A stretch of DNA of 64,000 bases from an uncultured bacterium. GTDB lineage: Bacteria > Gemmatimonadota > Gemmatimonadetes > Longimicrobiales > RSA9. The stretch covers positions 34,751 to 98,750 of the forward strand of contig CALBZE010000131.1 in assembly GCA_937889645.1 (NCBI GenBank), given 5' to 3'. Under the pieces are notes generated by a model. It was not told the origin of the DNA and searched no databases. It saw only the letters and a program-made list of their open reading frames with translations. Position 1 is the stretch's first letter. Each line of letters begins with the position of its first letter. Both the position numbers and the translations under genes were made by a program. Shown here piece by piece: positions 16,285 through 23,159 of the stretch.

Positions 16285-17310
16285 TCATACGCCCTTGGCG
16301 CGCCAGAGTTCGTCGAGCCGCGCGTGCCGCGGGCCGATCCGCTCGCGCCATTCCGGGAGCGCGTAGATCCCCGTCTCCGGCGGCGCCGGCCGCTCCTCGG
16401 GCACCTCCCACCCCAGCACGTCCTGCACGGCGCGGCGAAGCGCGTCCCGCGTCTCGACCATCCGCGCATGGAACGACGTCTCCGTCCCCGCGAACGGCGA
16501 CATGTTCTGTGCCGAAGGGTGCGTGAGCCAGAGGAGGTGCGGGAGCGGCGCGTCGCCCCAGGCCTGGCTCCACGCCCGTAGGAACGGCTCGTCCGGGGCC
16601 TCCGCCTCCGGCCACGGAATGGCGGCGCCGCGAACCAGCCCGGCGCGCTCCAGGCGCGTCATGCCGGGGAGCCGAACGGTCGCCGCCGTTGCGCCTCCCG
16701 CCGTTTCGCCCGCGCTCGTTCTGCGCGCGCCCGTGCTCGCCGCATGCCTCGCGCTGTCCGTGCCCACCGCGTGGCCGGCTCCGAGGCGCAACGCCGCGAC
16801 CAGCGCGCGCACCGCGACCGTGCCGAACGCAACCACGAGCCGGGGACCCGCCGCGAGCACCGTGTCGCGCAGCACGTGCAGGCTCGTCGGGTACGTACCG
16901 ACCGGTGCATTCAGCTCGGCCGCCGTCGGCTCGCCGCCGCCGCGGGCCGGGAGCTGGTTCAGCGCCGCGACGATGAAGGTCTCGTTCCGGTTCAGCCCGA
17001 TGCTGCCGAAGAGCGCGTCGACGTTCGCGCCCGAGACGTCGCCGCCGAAGGGTATGCGCGTGCCGTGCGCGCCGAGGTCGCCGTCGCCCTTGCCGCCCGC
17101 GTTCCCCGGCGCCGCGCCGACCCAGAGCGTCTCGACGCGCCGCCACGCGCCGTTCCGCCGCGACCACACGATCGGCCGCTCCGCCGGCCTCCCGTCCTTC
17201 AGCCGGCACGGCTCGGTCAGCCATTCGTCCTCGAGGCACCCCCCGTGGCCCGCGTGCACCGCGCGAAATATTCGTCGAAACCGTTCCTCTTCCACCGTTC
17301 TCCGTTCCAT
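16285..17310 (-). CDS. uracil-DNA glycosylase superfamily protein
   Basis: A 341-residue protein with the UDG-fold landmarks: motif A-like LWVGAAPGN at 62-70, a central ARGGG/PTSLHVLRDTVLAAGPRLVVAFGTVAVRAL segment (about 141-170) and a C-terminal HPSAQN at 264-269 matching motif B. It would remove damaged or deaminated bases, but it is not a standard family 1-6 member. Only two cysteines (25, 35) precede motif A, so the [4Fe-4S] cluster of family 4/5 enzymes is unlikely. A low-complexity Ala/Thr/Arg insert sits at about 184-212. ATG at 17310 was chosen over 17337 by its fit to GGGGCGAAG. Confidence 0.72.
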   Translation of the reverse strand: MERRTVEEERFRRIFRAVHAGHGGCLEDEWLTEPCRLKDGRPAERPIVWSRRNGAWRRVETLWVGAAPGNAGGKGDGDLGAHGTRIPFGGDVSGANVDALFGSIGLNRNETFIVAALNQLPARGGGEPTAAELNAPVGTYPTSLHVLRDTVLAAGPRLVVAFGTVAVRALVAALRLGAGHAVGTDSARHAASTGARRTSAGETAGGATAATVRLPGMTRLERAGLVRGAAIPWPEAEAPDEPFLRAWSQAWGDAPLPHLLWLTHPSAQNMSPFAGTETSFHARMVETRDALRRAVQDVLGWEVPEERPAPPETGIYALPEWRERIGPRHARLDELWRAKGV

Positions 17311-17390
17311 TCTTCGCCCCGGCCATTGCCCGCGCACGTCCGGCGCCCGATCTTTCCTCCACCGACCGTGACGACGATCGTGGAGGCACC

Positions 17391-18665
17391 ATGAAGAAAT
17401 GGGCAGGTCTTACGGAGATCAATGGGCACCGGCTCCACCCCGAGAGTCTGATGATGAGCTACGGCTACGACCCTCGGCTCTCGGAGGGGTCGCTCAAGTC
17501 CCCGATCTTCCAGACATCGACCTTCGTGTTCGAGAGCGCCGAGGCGGGCAAGGCGTTCTTCGAGCTCGCCTACGGCCTGCGCGAAAAGGGACCTGCCGAG
17601 GAGCCGGGGCTGATCTACTCCCGGATCAACAACCCCGACCTCGAGATCCTGGAGGACCGCCTCACGCTCTGGGACGACGCCGAATCCTGCCTCGTCTTCT
17701 CGAGCGGGATGGCCGCGATCTCGACCTCGCTCTTCACCTTCGTCCGCCCGGGCGACGTCATCGTCCACAGCGAGCCGATCTACGGCGGGACCGAGTTTCT
17801 CGTCCACAACATCCTGCCGCAGTTCGGCGTCAAGCGCGTCGGTTTCCTCGCCAACGAGGAGGGCGCGCTCGAGAAGGCGCTCGACGAGGCCCGCAAGCTG
17901 GGGCGGATCGCCGTGATCTACGTCGAGACGCCGGCCAACCCGACGAACGCGCTCGTCGACATCCGCCGCTGCGCTGACGCCGCCGCGTCGCTCGAGGAGG
18001 GCGGCCGCCGGCCGATCGTCGCCGTCGACAACACCTTCCTCGGCCCGCTCTGGCAGCAACCGCTCGCCCACGGAGCGGACCTGGTCCTCTACTCGCTGAC
18101 GAAGTACGTCGGCGGCCACAGCGACCTGATCGCCGGCGCGTGCCTCGGCCCCGAGTCGCTGATCTCCTCGATCCGCGGCATGCGCACGATCCTCGGCACC
18201 ATGGCCGAGCCGTGGACCGGCTGGCTCCTCATGCGCTCGCTCGAGACGCTCAAGCTGCGCATGACGTCGCAGATGAAGAACGCCCGGTACATCGCCGAGT
18301 TCCTGGCCGAGCACCCGAAGGTCCAGTCGGTGCAGTACCTGGGCTTCCTCTCGCCGGACGACCCGCAGTACGCGATCTACCAGCGCCAGTGCACCGCGCC
18401 CGGCTCGACCTTTTCCTTCGTGATCCAGGGCGGCGAGGCGGAGGCGTTCAGGTTCCTCAACGCGCTCAAGCTCGTCAAGCTCGCCGTGAGCCTCGGCGGG
18501 ACCGAGTCGCTGGCCGAGCACCCGGCCACGATGACGCACTCGGATGTGCCGAAGGAGTCGCAGGAGCGGATGGGGATCGCGCCGGGGATGATCCGCATCT
18601 CCGTCGGGATCGAGCACCCCGACGACATCATCGCGGATCTCCGGCAGGCGTTGGATCGGGTCTGA
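17391..18665 (+). CDS. Cys/Met-metabolism PLP enzyme (cystathionine gamma-synthase/methionine gamma-lyase type)
   Basis: A 424-residue fold-type I PLP enzyme of the trans-sulfuration family. The PLP lysine is Lys238 in LYSLTKYVGGHSD; YSRINNPD binds substrate/PLP phosphate; SSGMAAI and VDNTFLGP are further signatures. Family members cleave or build cystathionine, methionine or homocysteine, and sequence alone does not decide which. Its length is slightly above the typical 380-400 because of an insertion near 60-72 (YGLREKGPAEEPG). GGAGG at 17382-17386 supports the start. A cystathionine beta-synthase at 30.9 kb suggests both may serve trans-sulfuration. Confidence 0.9.
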   Translation: MKKWAGLTEINGHRLHPESLMMSYGYDPRLSEGSLKSPIFQTSTFVFESAEAGKAFFELAYGLREKGPAEEPGLIYSRINNPDLEILEDRLTLWDDAESCLVFSSGMAAISTSLFTFVRPGDVIVHSEPIYGGTEFLVHNILPQFGVKRVGFLANEEGALEKALDEARKLGRIAVIYVETPANPTNALVDIRRCADAAASLEEGGRRPIVAVDNTFLGPLWQQPLAHGADLVLYSLTKYVGGHSDLIAGACLGPESLISSIRGMRTILGTMAEPWTGWLLMRSLETLKLRMTSQMKNARYIAEFLAEHPKVQSVQYLGFLSPDDPQYAIYQRQCTAPGSTFSFVIQGGEAEAFRFLNALKLVKLAVSLGGTESLAEHPATMTHSDVPKESQERMGIAPGMIRISVGIEHPDDIIADLRQALDRV

Positions 18666-18685
18666 CCGGGGCGGCCGCCCCGGTC
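18664..18685. terminator. bidirectional terminator palindrome
   Basis: A perfect 22-base palindrome (arms 18664-18674 and 18675-18685, GACCGGGGCGG and complement) sits exactly between two convergent genes. No T-tract follows on either strand. Confidence 0.6.
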
Positions 18686-18688
18686 GGG

Positions 18689-19225
18689 TCAGATGCTCCG
18701 GAGCAGGTCGTCGATCGCCTTGGCGACGGCGTCCTGCGCCCGCCCGTTGAGCAGATTGCCGAGCATCTCCCGGGCGTCGCCCGCCGGGTCGTCCGGGTGG
18801 TTCCGGTCCCGCGCGCTGCGCACGACGTTCCCGATCGGGAGGAGCACGACGCGCGGCGCCGCGTCGGTCGCGTCGTCGCCGTACCCCTGCTCGACCTCCG
18901 GAGGCGGCGGCGGGACGCTCGCCTTCCACGGCTCGTCTTCCTCGTCCTGCTCGTGCGGAAGCCGGCCGACGGGGAGCACCAGGCAGACGCGCCCGTCGAT
19001 GTTGCCCTGCTCGTCGACCGTCGCCGCGAGCGCGAGGTTGACGGGCGCGCTCAGGATCGAATGGATCGCGTCCATCGATTCCGGAGCGACGACGCTCCGG
19101 GCGATGAGTGCATCGTGATAATAGTAACCGACGCCGATCGCGCCGTCGGGGACGGCATCGTGGTCGATGGGCCGCGCGTCGAGGACGACCGGCTCCGGGT
19201 GCGTGACGATGATGAGCGACTCCAT
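18689..19225 (-). CDS. hypothetical protein
   Basis: A 178-residue soluble protein with no recognised family. The first 85 residues look like a mixed alpha/beta domain (SLIIVTHPEPVVLDARPI, GVGYYYHDAL). Residues about 95-125 are acidic, Pro-rich and probably disordered (EQDEEDEPW, PPPPPEVEQGYGDD). A short C-terminal helix follows (AQDAVAKAIDDLLRSI). ATG at 19225 has GAGGAGG four bases upstream and is preferred to the in-frame ATG at 19243. The stop abuts the terminator palindrome at 18664-18685. Confidence 0.6.
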   Translation of the reverse strand: MESLIIVTHPEPVVLDARPIDHDAVPDGAIGVGYYYHDALIARSVVAPESMDAIHSILSAPVNLALAATVDEQGNIDGRVCLVLPVGRLPHEQDEEDEPWKASVPPPPPEVEQGYGDDATDAAPRVVLLPIGNVVRSARDRNHPDDPAGDAREMLGNLLNGRAQDAVAKAIDDLLRSI

Positions 19226-19307
19226 GGGCCTCCTCGCATCCATGTCACGGATCGTTTAGCCCCGCTGGCTGCAAAGTGTTCCTCCGTGATCGGGGGCGCA
19301 AGCCGCG

Positions 19308-21068
19308 TCAGAACCCGCCGACGCTCCCGCCCCCGAATCCGCCGCCGCTGAACCCGCCGCCGCTGAATCCCGAACCGCCGACCCTTCCGGCGCTCCTGGG
19401 CGCGGAGGTCATGACCGCCGCGGCGCGCGTGGACATGTTGCCGAGGGAGTCGACGAAGTCGATGGCGCGGAAGCCGTCGAGCTTGTTGCCCTGGTACCAC
19501 CGGGGCGGTGCCGTGTAGATGTCCTCGAAGGCGCGCGCCCAGCGCTTCTCGAGGCCGAGCGCCATGGCGTGTGCCAGGTACGCCTCGAACATCGCGGGGC
19601 TCAGGACCGTGCGCTCCAGACGGTCGCGCTCGACGCGGCGCAGGAACTCCTCGAAGCCGAGCACGTGCTCGAGCGCCCGCGCGCCGGCACGGGTCCGCGC
19701 CGGCATGTGGTAGCCGAAGAAGGCGGCGATGGCCAGGCTCAGGCCCAGCCCCAGGAACGCCGTCAGCGGCGCGTGGCCTCGGTCGAGCGCGACCCCCAGC
19801 GCCGCCATGCCGATGAACCCGACGACGAGCAGGCTGATCACGATCCCCATCGCCCGGACCCGGTCGGGGCGGTGGCGATAGTAGCCGCGCGCGACGAGCT
19901 GACCGAAGACCCTGTCCCGGATCGCTGGAAGGTTCCGGTAGAAGTCGTTTTCGAGGGTCGACAGCTTGACCCGGTCGAACCCGTCGAAAAGGCGGTCGTA
20001 GATCCTCCTCTCGTGCGGCAGGAGCGAGGCGAGCTCCATCTCGCTGCGCGGCTCCCGGTGGAACACGTAGTCCGTCGACGTGAACAGCCCGCCGAAGCGC
20101 GGCCGCGACTGCTCCTCGATGGTGAGGAAGCCGCGCACCGCCAGGTCGACGATCGTGGCGGTGATGTCCCGCACGTCCGGGCGATTGTCGATGAGCGTGC
20201 CGACCTCGCAGGGCGTCAGCCCCTCGGGCGGCTCGTAGCGCACCGCGATCGGGCGCAGGCTGGGATCGCGGCCCACCTTGCTCCAGATACCGTACATGAC
20301 CGAGAACACTAGCAGCGGCAGGACGAGCATCCAGTTCCCGCGCAGGACCAACCCTGCGCGTTGGATAGCGGTCGGACGCGCCACCACGCCAGGGTCCCAC
20401 CCGACCACCACCGTTAGCCCCTGCCGGTACCCGAGCGGCCGCGTCGTCGTGACGATCACGTCCGACTCGCCGACGTCGACGGTCGCCGCACTGTCGCGCG
20501 AGCCGTAGGGGCCGGTGAACGCGGTGGCGCGCAGGCCGCTCACCCCGGGCGGCAGGTAGACGTGCGCCGTCGCCACTTCGATCGGGACGTCGGACTCGTT
20601 GCCGGTGACGTTCCAGTACAGCTCGTCGTGCGGGTGCTCGCCGTCGCGCTCGTCGAAGAAGCGGAGCGCGTTCGCTACACGGTAGCGCAGCACGACCGTC
20701 CGCTCGGCGTCCTGTGCCCCCGGGACCCAGACCTTGAGCATGCGGTAGCGGCCCTCGCGGTTGCTCTCGTACCGCAGCGGCGAGCCGGCCTCGTCGGTCA
20801 CGGAGAGCACGTCGAGGAAAAGCGAGTGCCCCACCCCGCCCGTGCCGACGTACTCGACGGGGATGTTGCGAAAGATCCCGTTCCACGAACCGCGGAATCG
20901 GAACCGGATGCGTTCGGTCACCTCGACGGTCCCGTCCCGCTGGACCAGCAGCTCCACGTCGAAGCGGGGGATCGTGAGCGAGCGGCCCGATTGTGCGGCG
21001 GGGCTGGGGAGATGTGCCAGGGCGACGAGGGCGGCGGCGAGCGCCCAGGCGCGTGCGATGTTGCGCAT
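19308..21068 (-). CDS. DUF2207 domain membrane protein
   Basis: A 586-residue protein: signal peptide (about 1-25), a periplasmic DUF2207 beta-sandwich region (about 30-235, IPRFDVELLVQRDGTVEVTERIRFRFRG), a membrane segment near 247-265 (MLVLPLLVFSVMYGIW), a cytosolic winged-helix-like part (TPCEVGTLIDNRPDVRDITATIVDLAVRGFL), and two further membrane segments near 410-455. It ends in a glycine-rich tail (SGFSGGGFSGGGFGGGSVGG), as is usual in this family. Partnership with LemA is a recurrent arrangement of unknown biochemical role at the cell envelope. Its ATG overlaps the lemA stop. Confidence 0.85.
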   Translation of the reverse strand: MRNIARAWALAAALVALAHLPSPAAQSGRSLTIPRFDVELLVQRDGTVEVTERIRFRFRGSWNGIFRNIPVEYVGTGGVGHSLFLDVLSVTDEAGSPLRYESNREGRYRMLKVWVPGAQDAERTVVLRYRVANALRFFDERDGEHPHDELYWNVTGNESDVPIEVATAHVYLPPGVSGLRATAFTGPYGSRDSAATVDVGESDVIVTTTRPLGYRQGLTVVVGWDPGVVARPTAIQRAGLVLRGNWMLVLPLLVFSVMYGIWSKVGRDPSLRPIAVRYEPPEGLTPCEVGTLIDNRPDVRDITATIVDLAVRGFLTIEEQSRPRFGGLFTSTDYVFHREPRSEMELASLLPHERRIYDRLFDGFDRVKLSTLENDFYRNLPAIRDRVFGQLVARGYYRHRPDRVRAMGIVISLLVVGFIGMAALGVALDRGHAPLTAFLGLGLSLAIAAFFGYHMPARTRAGARALEHVLGFEEFLRRVERDRLERTVLSPAMFEAYLAHAMALGLEKRWARAFEDIYTAPPRWYQGNKLDGFRAIDFVDSLGNMSTRAAAVMTSAPRSAGRVGGSGFSGGGFSGGGFGGGSVGGF

Positions 21069-21607
21069 CAGAAACGCACCTGCGGCACGGCTCGCTCCGC
21101 TCCGTCGATCTCGAAGAACTCCCGCGGCCGGATCCGGAACCAGGTCGCGACGAGGTTCGAGGGGAACTGCGCGACCTTCGTGTTCAGGTCGCGGACCACG
21201 GCGTTGTAGTAGCGCCGGGCGTTCTGGATTGCGTCTTCGGTGAGGGCGAGGGTGCGCTGCAGCTCGGCGAAGTTCTCGGAGGCGCGGAGCTGGGGGTACG
21301 CCTCGGCGAGGGCGAATAGCGTCCTGAGCGCCTGCGTGAGCTCTCCTTCGGCCGCACCCCTTGCGGCCGGGCCCTCGGCCGACATCGCCCGCGAACGTGC
21401 GCGGATCACCGCGTCGAGCGTCTGGGCCTCGTGCGCGGCGTATCCCTTCACCGTCTCGATCAGGTTCGGGATCAGGTCGTGACGCCGCTTGAGCTGTACG
21501 TCGATGTCCGCCCACGCGCCGTCACACTGCACGCGCAGGCGAACGAGGCCGTTGTAAATGAAGATGATCGCCGTCGCGATCAGCGCCAGGACGATCGGGA
21601 TCCACAT
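21068..21607 (-). CDS. lemA: LemA family protein
   Basis: A 179-residue protein with one N-terminal membrane helix (about 3-22, IPIVLALIATAIIFIYNGLV) and a long helical bundle carrying the LemA signatures: WADIDVQLKRRHDLIPNLIETVKGYAAHE, SENFAELQRTLALTEDAIQNARRYYNAVVRDLN and a C-terminal FPSNLVATWFRIRPREFFE. Its function in bacteria is unresolved; it is often encoded beside DUF2207/TPM-domain proteins, as here. It starts at ATG 21607; the segment up to 21817 in the same frame is unlike the family. The promoter at 21662-21690 probably drives this pair. Confidence 0.93.
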   Translation of the reverse strand: MWIPIVLALIATAIIFIYNGLVRLRVQCDGAWADIDVQLKRRHDLIPNLIETVKGYAAHEAQTLDAVIRARSRAMSAEGPAARGAAEGELTQALRTLFALAEAYPQLRASENFAELQRTLALTEDAIQNARRYYNAVVRDLNTKVAQFPSNLVATWFRIRPREFFEIDGAERAVPQVRF

Positions 21608-21661
21608 GGGCTCGCGCTCCGATCGGGAAGGGAAAAGGTAGACCGCCAGGGAGGCGTCGCA

Positions 21662-21690
21662 CACGATAGGCGGCGCGCAGCGACGTGTAA
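21662..21690 (-). promoter_or_regulatory. sigma-70-type promoter for lemA-DUF2207
   Basis: On the minus strand TTTACA (21690-21685) and TATCGT (21667-21662) are 17 bases apart, 55 bases before the lemA start. The rest of the 21608-21823 gap shows no gene. Confidence 0.6.
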
Positions 21691-21823
21691 AGGGTGGAGC
21701 GGGCTCGCCCAAGGGGCGGACGGGTCCGTGCGTGGGTGGAGCGTTGTCGGGAACGGGATGCTGCGCGTTCGTGTGGGTGGATCGCTCACGGCGCCGAGCG
21801 GTCGGACATCGGCGCACCGGCGG

Positions 21824-22513
21824 TCATCCGAGATGGCTGACCGCTTTTCCGGGGACCACGGTATTGGCGACTCTTGCAAGGTGGAACGCGGCGACGCACC
21901 GGTCACGCGCCGCGCCCGCCCCGTCGCCGGTCGCGCGGGCGAGCGCCGCTCGCTCTTGGAGGCCGACGGCCGCGGCCGCGTCGTCGCCCGCGCGTACCGC
22001 CGCCTGGATCGCCTCCGTCAGCGCCTCGTTCGGATCCGACGACACTAGCGCCTCGCCCACAGCGGCCAGGCGCGCCCAGCGGCCGGCGCCGCCATCCAGC
22101 GCCCGGACCCGCGCGTACAGGCGACGCGCACGCCCGACCCGCCCCGACAGCCGCGCCAGCCGCGCAGCGCGCAGGACGAGGTCCGGCGAGTCGCGGTCCA
22201 GCCGCCGCGCCACGATCAGCGCCGCCGACGCCTCGGCCAGCCGGCCTTCCCTCTCCAGCTCGGCGGCATGCGCCGCCAGCAGCTTGGACCTCACGCACGC
22301 CTCGCCCGGCGACGTCGCAAGCAGCTTCGTCAGGCGACGGCGCTCCTCCGACGGGCCCAGGCGTTCGACCTCGCGCTCCGCGCGGCGCCGGACGAATGCG
22401 GCCCCCGGCGATCCCCGCGCCTCGAGTGCGAGCGCGCGCAGGACCACCCGGCCCGCCTCCCGCCGCGCGGCCCGGTCGCCCGCTCGCCCTTCGATCCCGC
22501 CGTTTCGCACCAT
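21824..22513 (-). CDS. hypothetical helical (TPR-like) protein
   Basis: A 229-residue Ala/Arg/Leu-rich protein predicted almost wholly alpha-helical, with repeated helix pairs resembling tetratricopeptide repeats (for example GRLAEASAALIVARRLDRDSP, then VGRARRLYARVRALDG). No catalytic motif, signal peptide or membrane segment is seen, and I do not recognise a family. ATG at 22513 is the likely start; an in-frame ATG at 22570 lies beyond the Fur-like box. Placement of that box at 22525-22543 suggests iron- or metal-dependent control. Confidence 0.5.
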   Translation of the reverse strand: MVRNGGIEGRAGDRAARREAGRVVLRALALEARGSPGAAFVRRRAEREVERLGPSEERRRLTKLLATSPGEACVRSKLLAAHAAELEREGRLAEASAALIVARRLDRDSPDLVLRAARLARLSGRVGRARRLYARVRALDGGAGRWARLAAVGEALVSSDPNEALTEAIQAAVRAGDDAAAAVGLQERAALARATGDGAGAARDRCVAAFHLARVANTVVPGKAVSHLG

Positions 22514-22524
22514 CGCGAGTCCGT

Positions 22525-22543
22525 GTTGAGAATGAGTCTCAAC
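22525..22543. promoter_or_regulatory. Fur-like operator
   Basis: A perfect inverted repeat GTTGAGA-ATGAG-TCTCAAC. Read as the core TGAGAAT-G-AGTCTCA it matches the 7-1-7 layout of Fur boxes, with one break in symmetry at the inner pair. It lies 12-30 bases before the start of the gene at 21824-22513, where bound repressor would block transcription or initiation. Confidence 0.5.
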
Positions 22544-22588
22544 AACGATAACCGAAGGGACGCGCAGGGTCAATCCGGCAACGGCACC

Positions 22589-22768
22589 TCAGGGGCGCGC
22601 CGGCGGCGCTTCCGGCTCGTACGTGGCGCAGATCGCGCCCTGCTGCTCCAGGCGAACGTCGATCTCGCCGGCGTGGCACTCGCGGTTCTCGTTGAAGGTG
22701 CAGTCGGTGGCCGAGCAGGACGCGACGACGGAGGGAGCGGCCTTGGGCTTCTCGCGCGGCGTTGCCAT
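22589..22768 (-). CDS. small cysteine-containing DUF1540-like protein
   Basis: A 59-residue protein. After a basic N-terminus come four cysteines spaced as in DUF1540 proteins: Cys18-x4-Cys23 (CSATDC), Cys31 and Cys47, within FNENRECHAGEI and GAICATYEP. DUF1540 domains are thought to bind metal, but no function is established. ATG at 22768 has AGGAGAG six bases upstream. The motif match and the ribosome site make this short gene credible despite its size. Confidence 0.72.
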   Translation of the reverse strand: MATPREKPKAAPSVVASCSATDCTFNENRECHAGEIDVRLEQQGAICATYEPEAPPARP

Positions 22769-22823
22769 GTCGACTCTCCTGGATTGGGTTCACGTCGCGA
22801 GGAAATGCAAGTTTTGCACCGCC

Positions 22824-23027
22824 TCACGGCCCATTGCGGAACCGGGAGGCAAGGGAGAGGAGCATGATTCCGACGAGGATGACGATCCCGATGATGATCC
22901 ACTGCTGGGAGAGGCCGAGGAGAGACGCGGCCATCGCCAGCCCGGCGATGACGACGAGGAAGCCGAGGACGTAGATGATGACCGAAGACACGACGTAGCG
23001 CTCCCTGGGGATGTGAAAAGCCTCCAT
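22824..23027 (-). CDS. small two-helix membrane protein
   Basis: A 67-residue protein with two predicted membrane helices (about 10-31, VVSSVIIYVLGFLVVIAGLAMA, and 37-57, WIIIGIVILVGIMLLSL), a short loop and a basic C-terminus (ASRFRNGP). The N-terminus (MEAFHIPRERY) looks cytosolic. No family recognised. It starts at ATG 23027; upstream in-frame residues to 23129 are Arg/Pro-rich and unlikely to be translated. Confidence 0.55.
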   Translation of the reverse strand: MEAFHIPRERYVVSSVIIYVLGFLVVIAGLAMAASLLGLSQQWIIIGIVILVGIMLLSLASRFRNGP

Positions 23028-23159
23028 GAGCGCGGGGCGCCCACGGAGGCGGGAGAGCAACAGTCGTACCGGGCGACGTCCGGGTGCGCGCTGCCTGTCG
23101 CGGGGCGCCGAACCGTCGAGGCTCGGCACCCTCGCGGGCTCAGGCGTGCCGCCGCCGGA

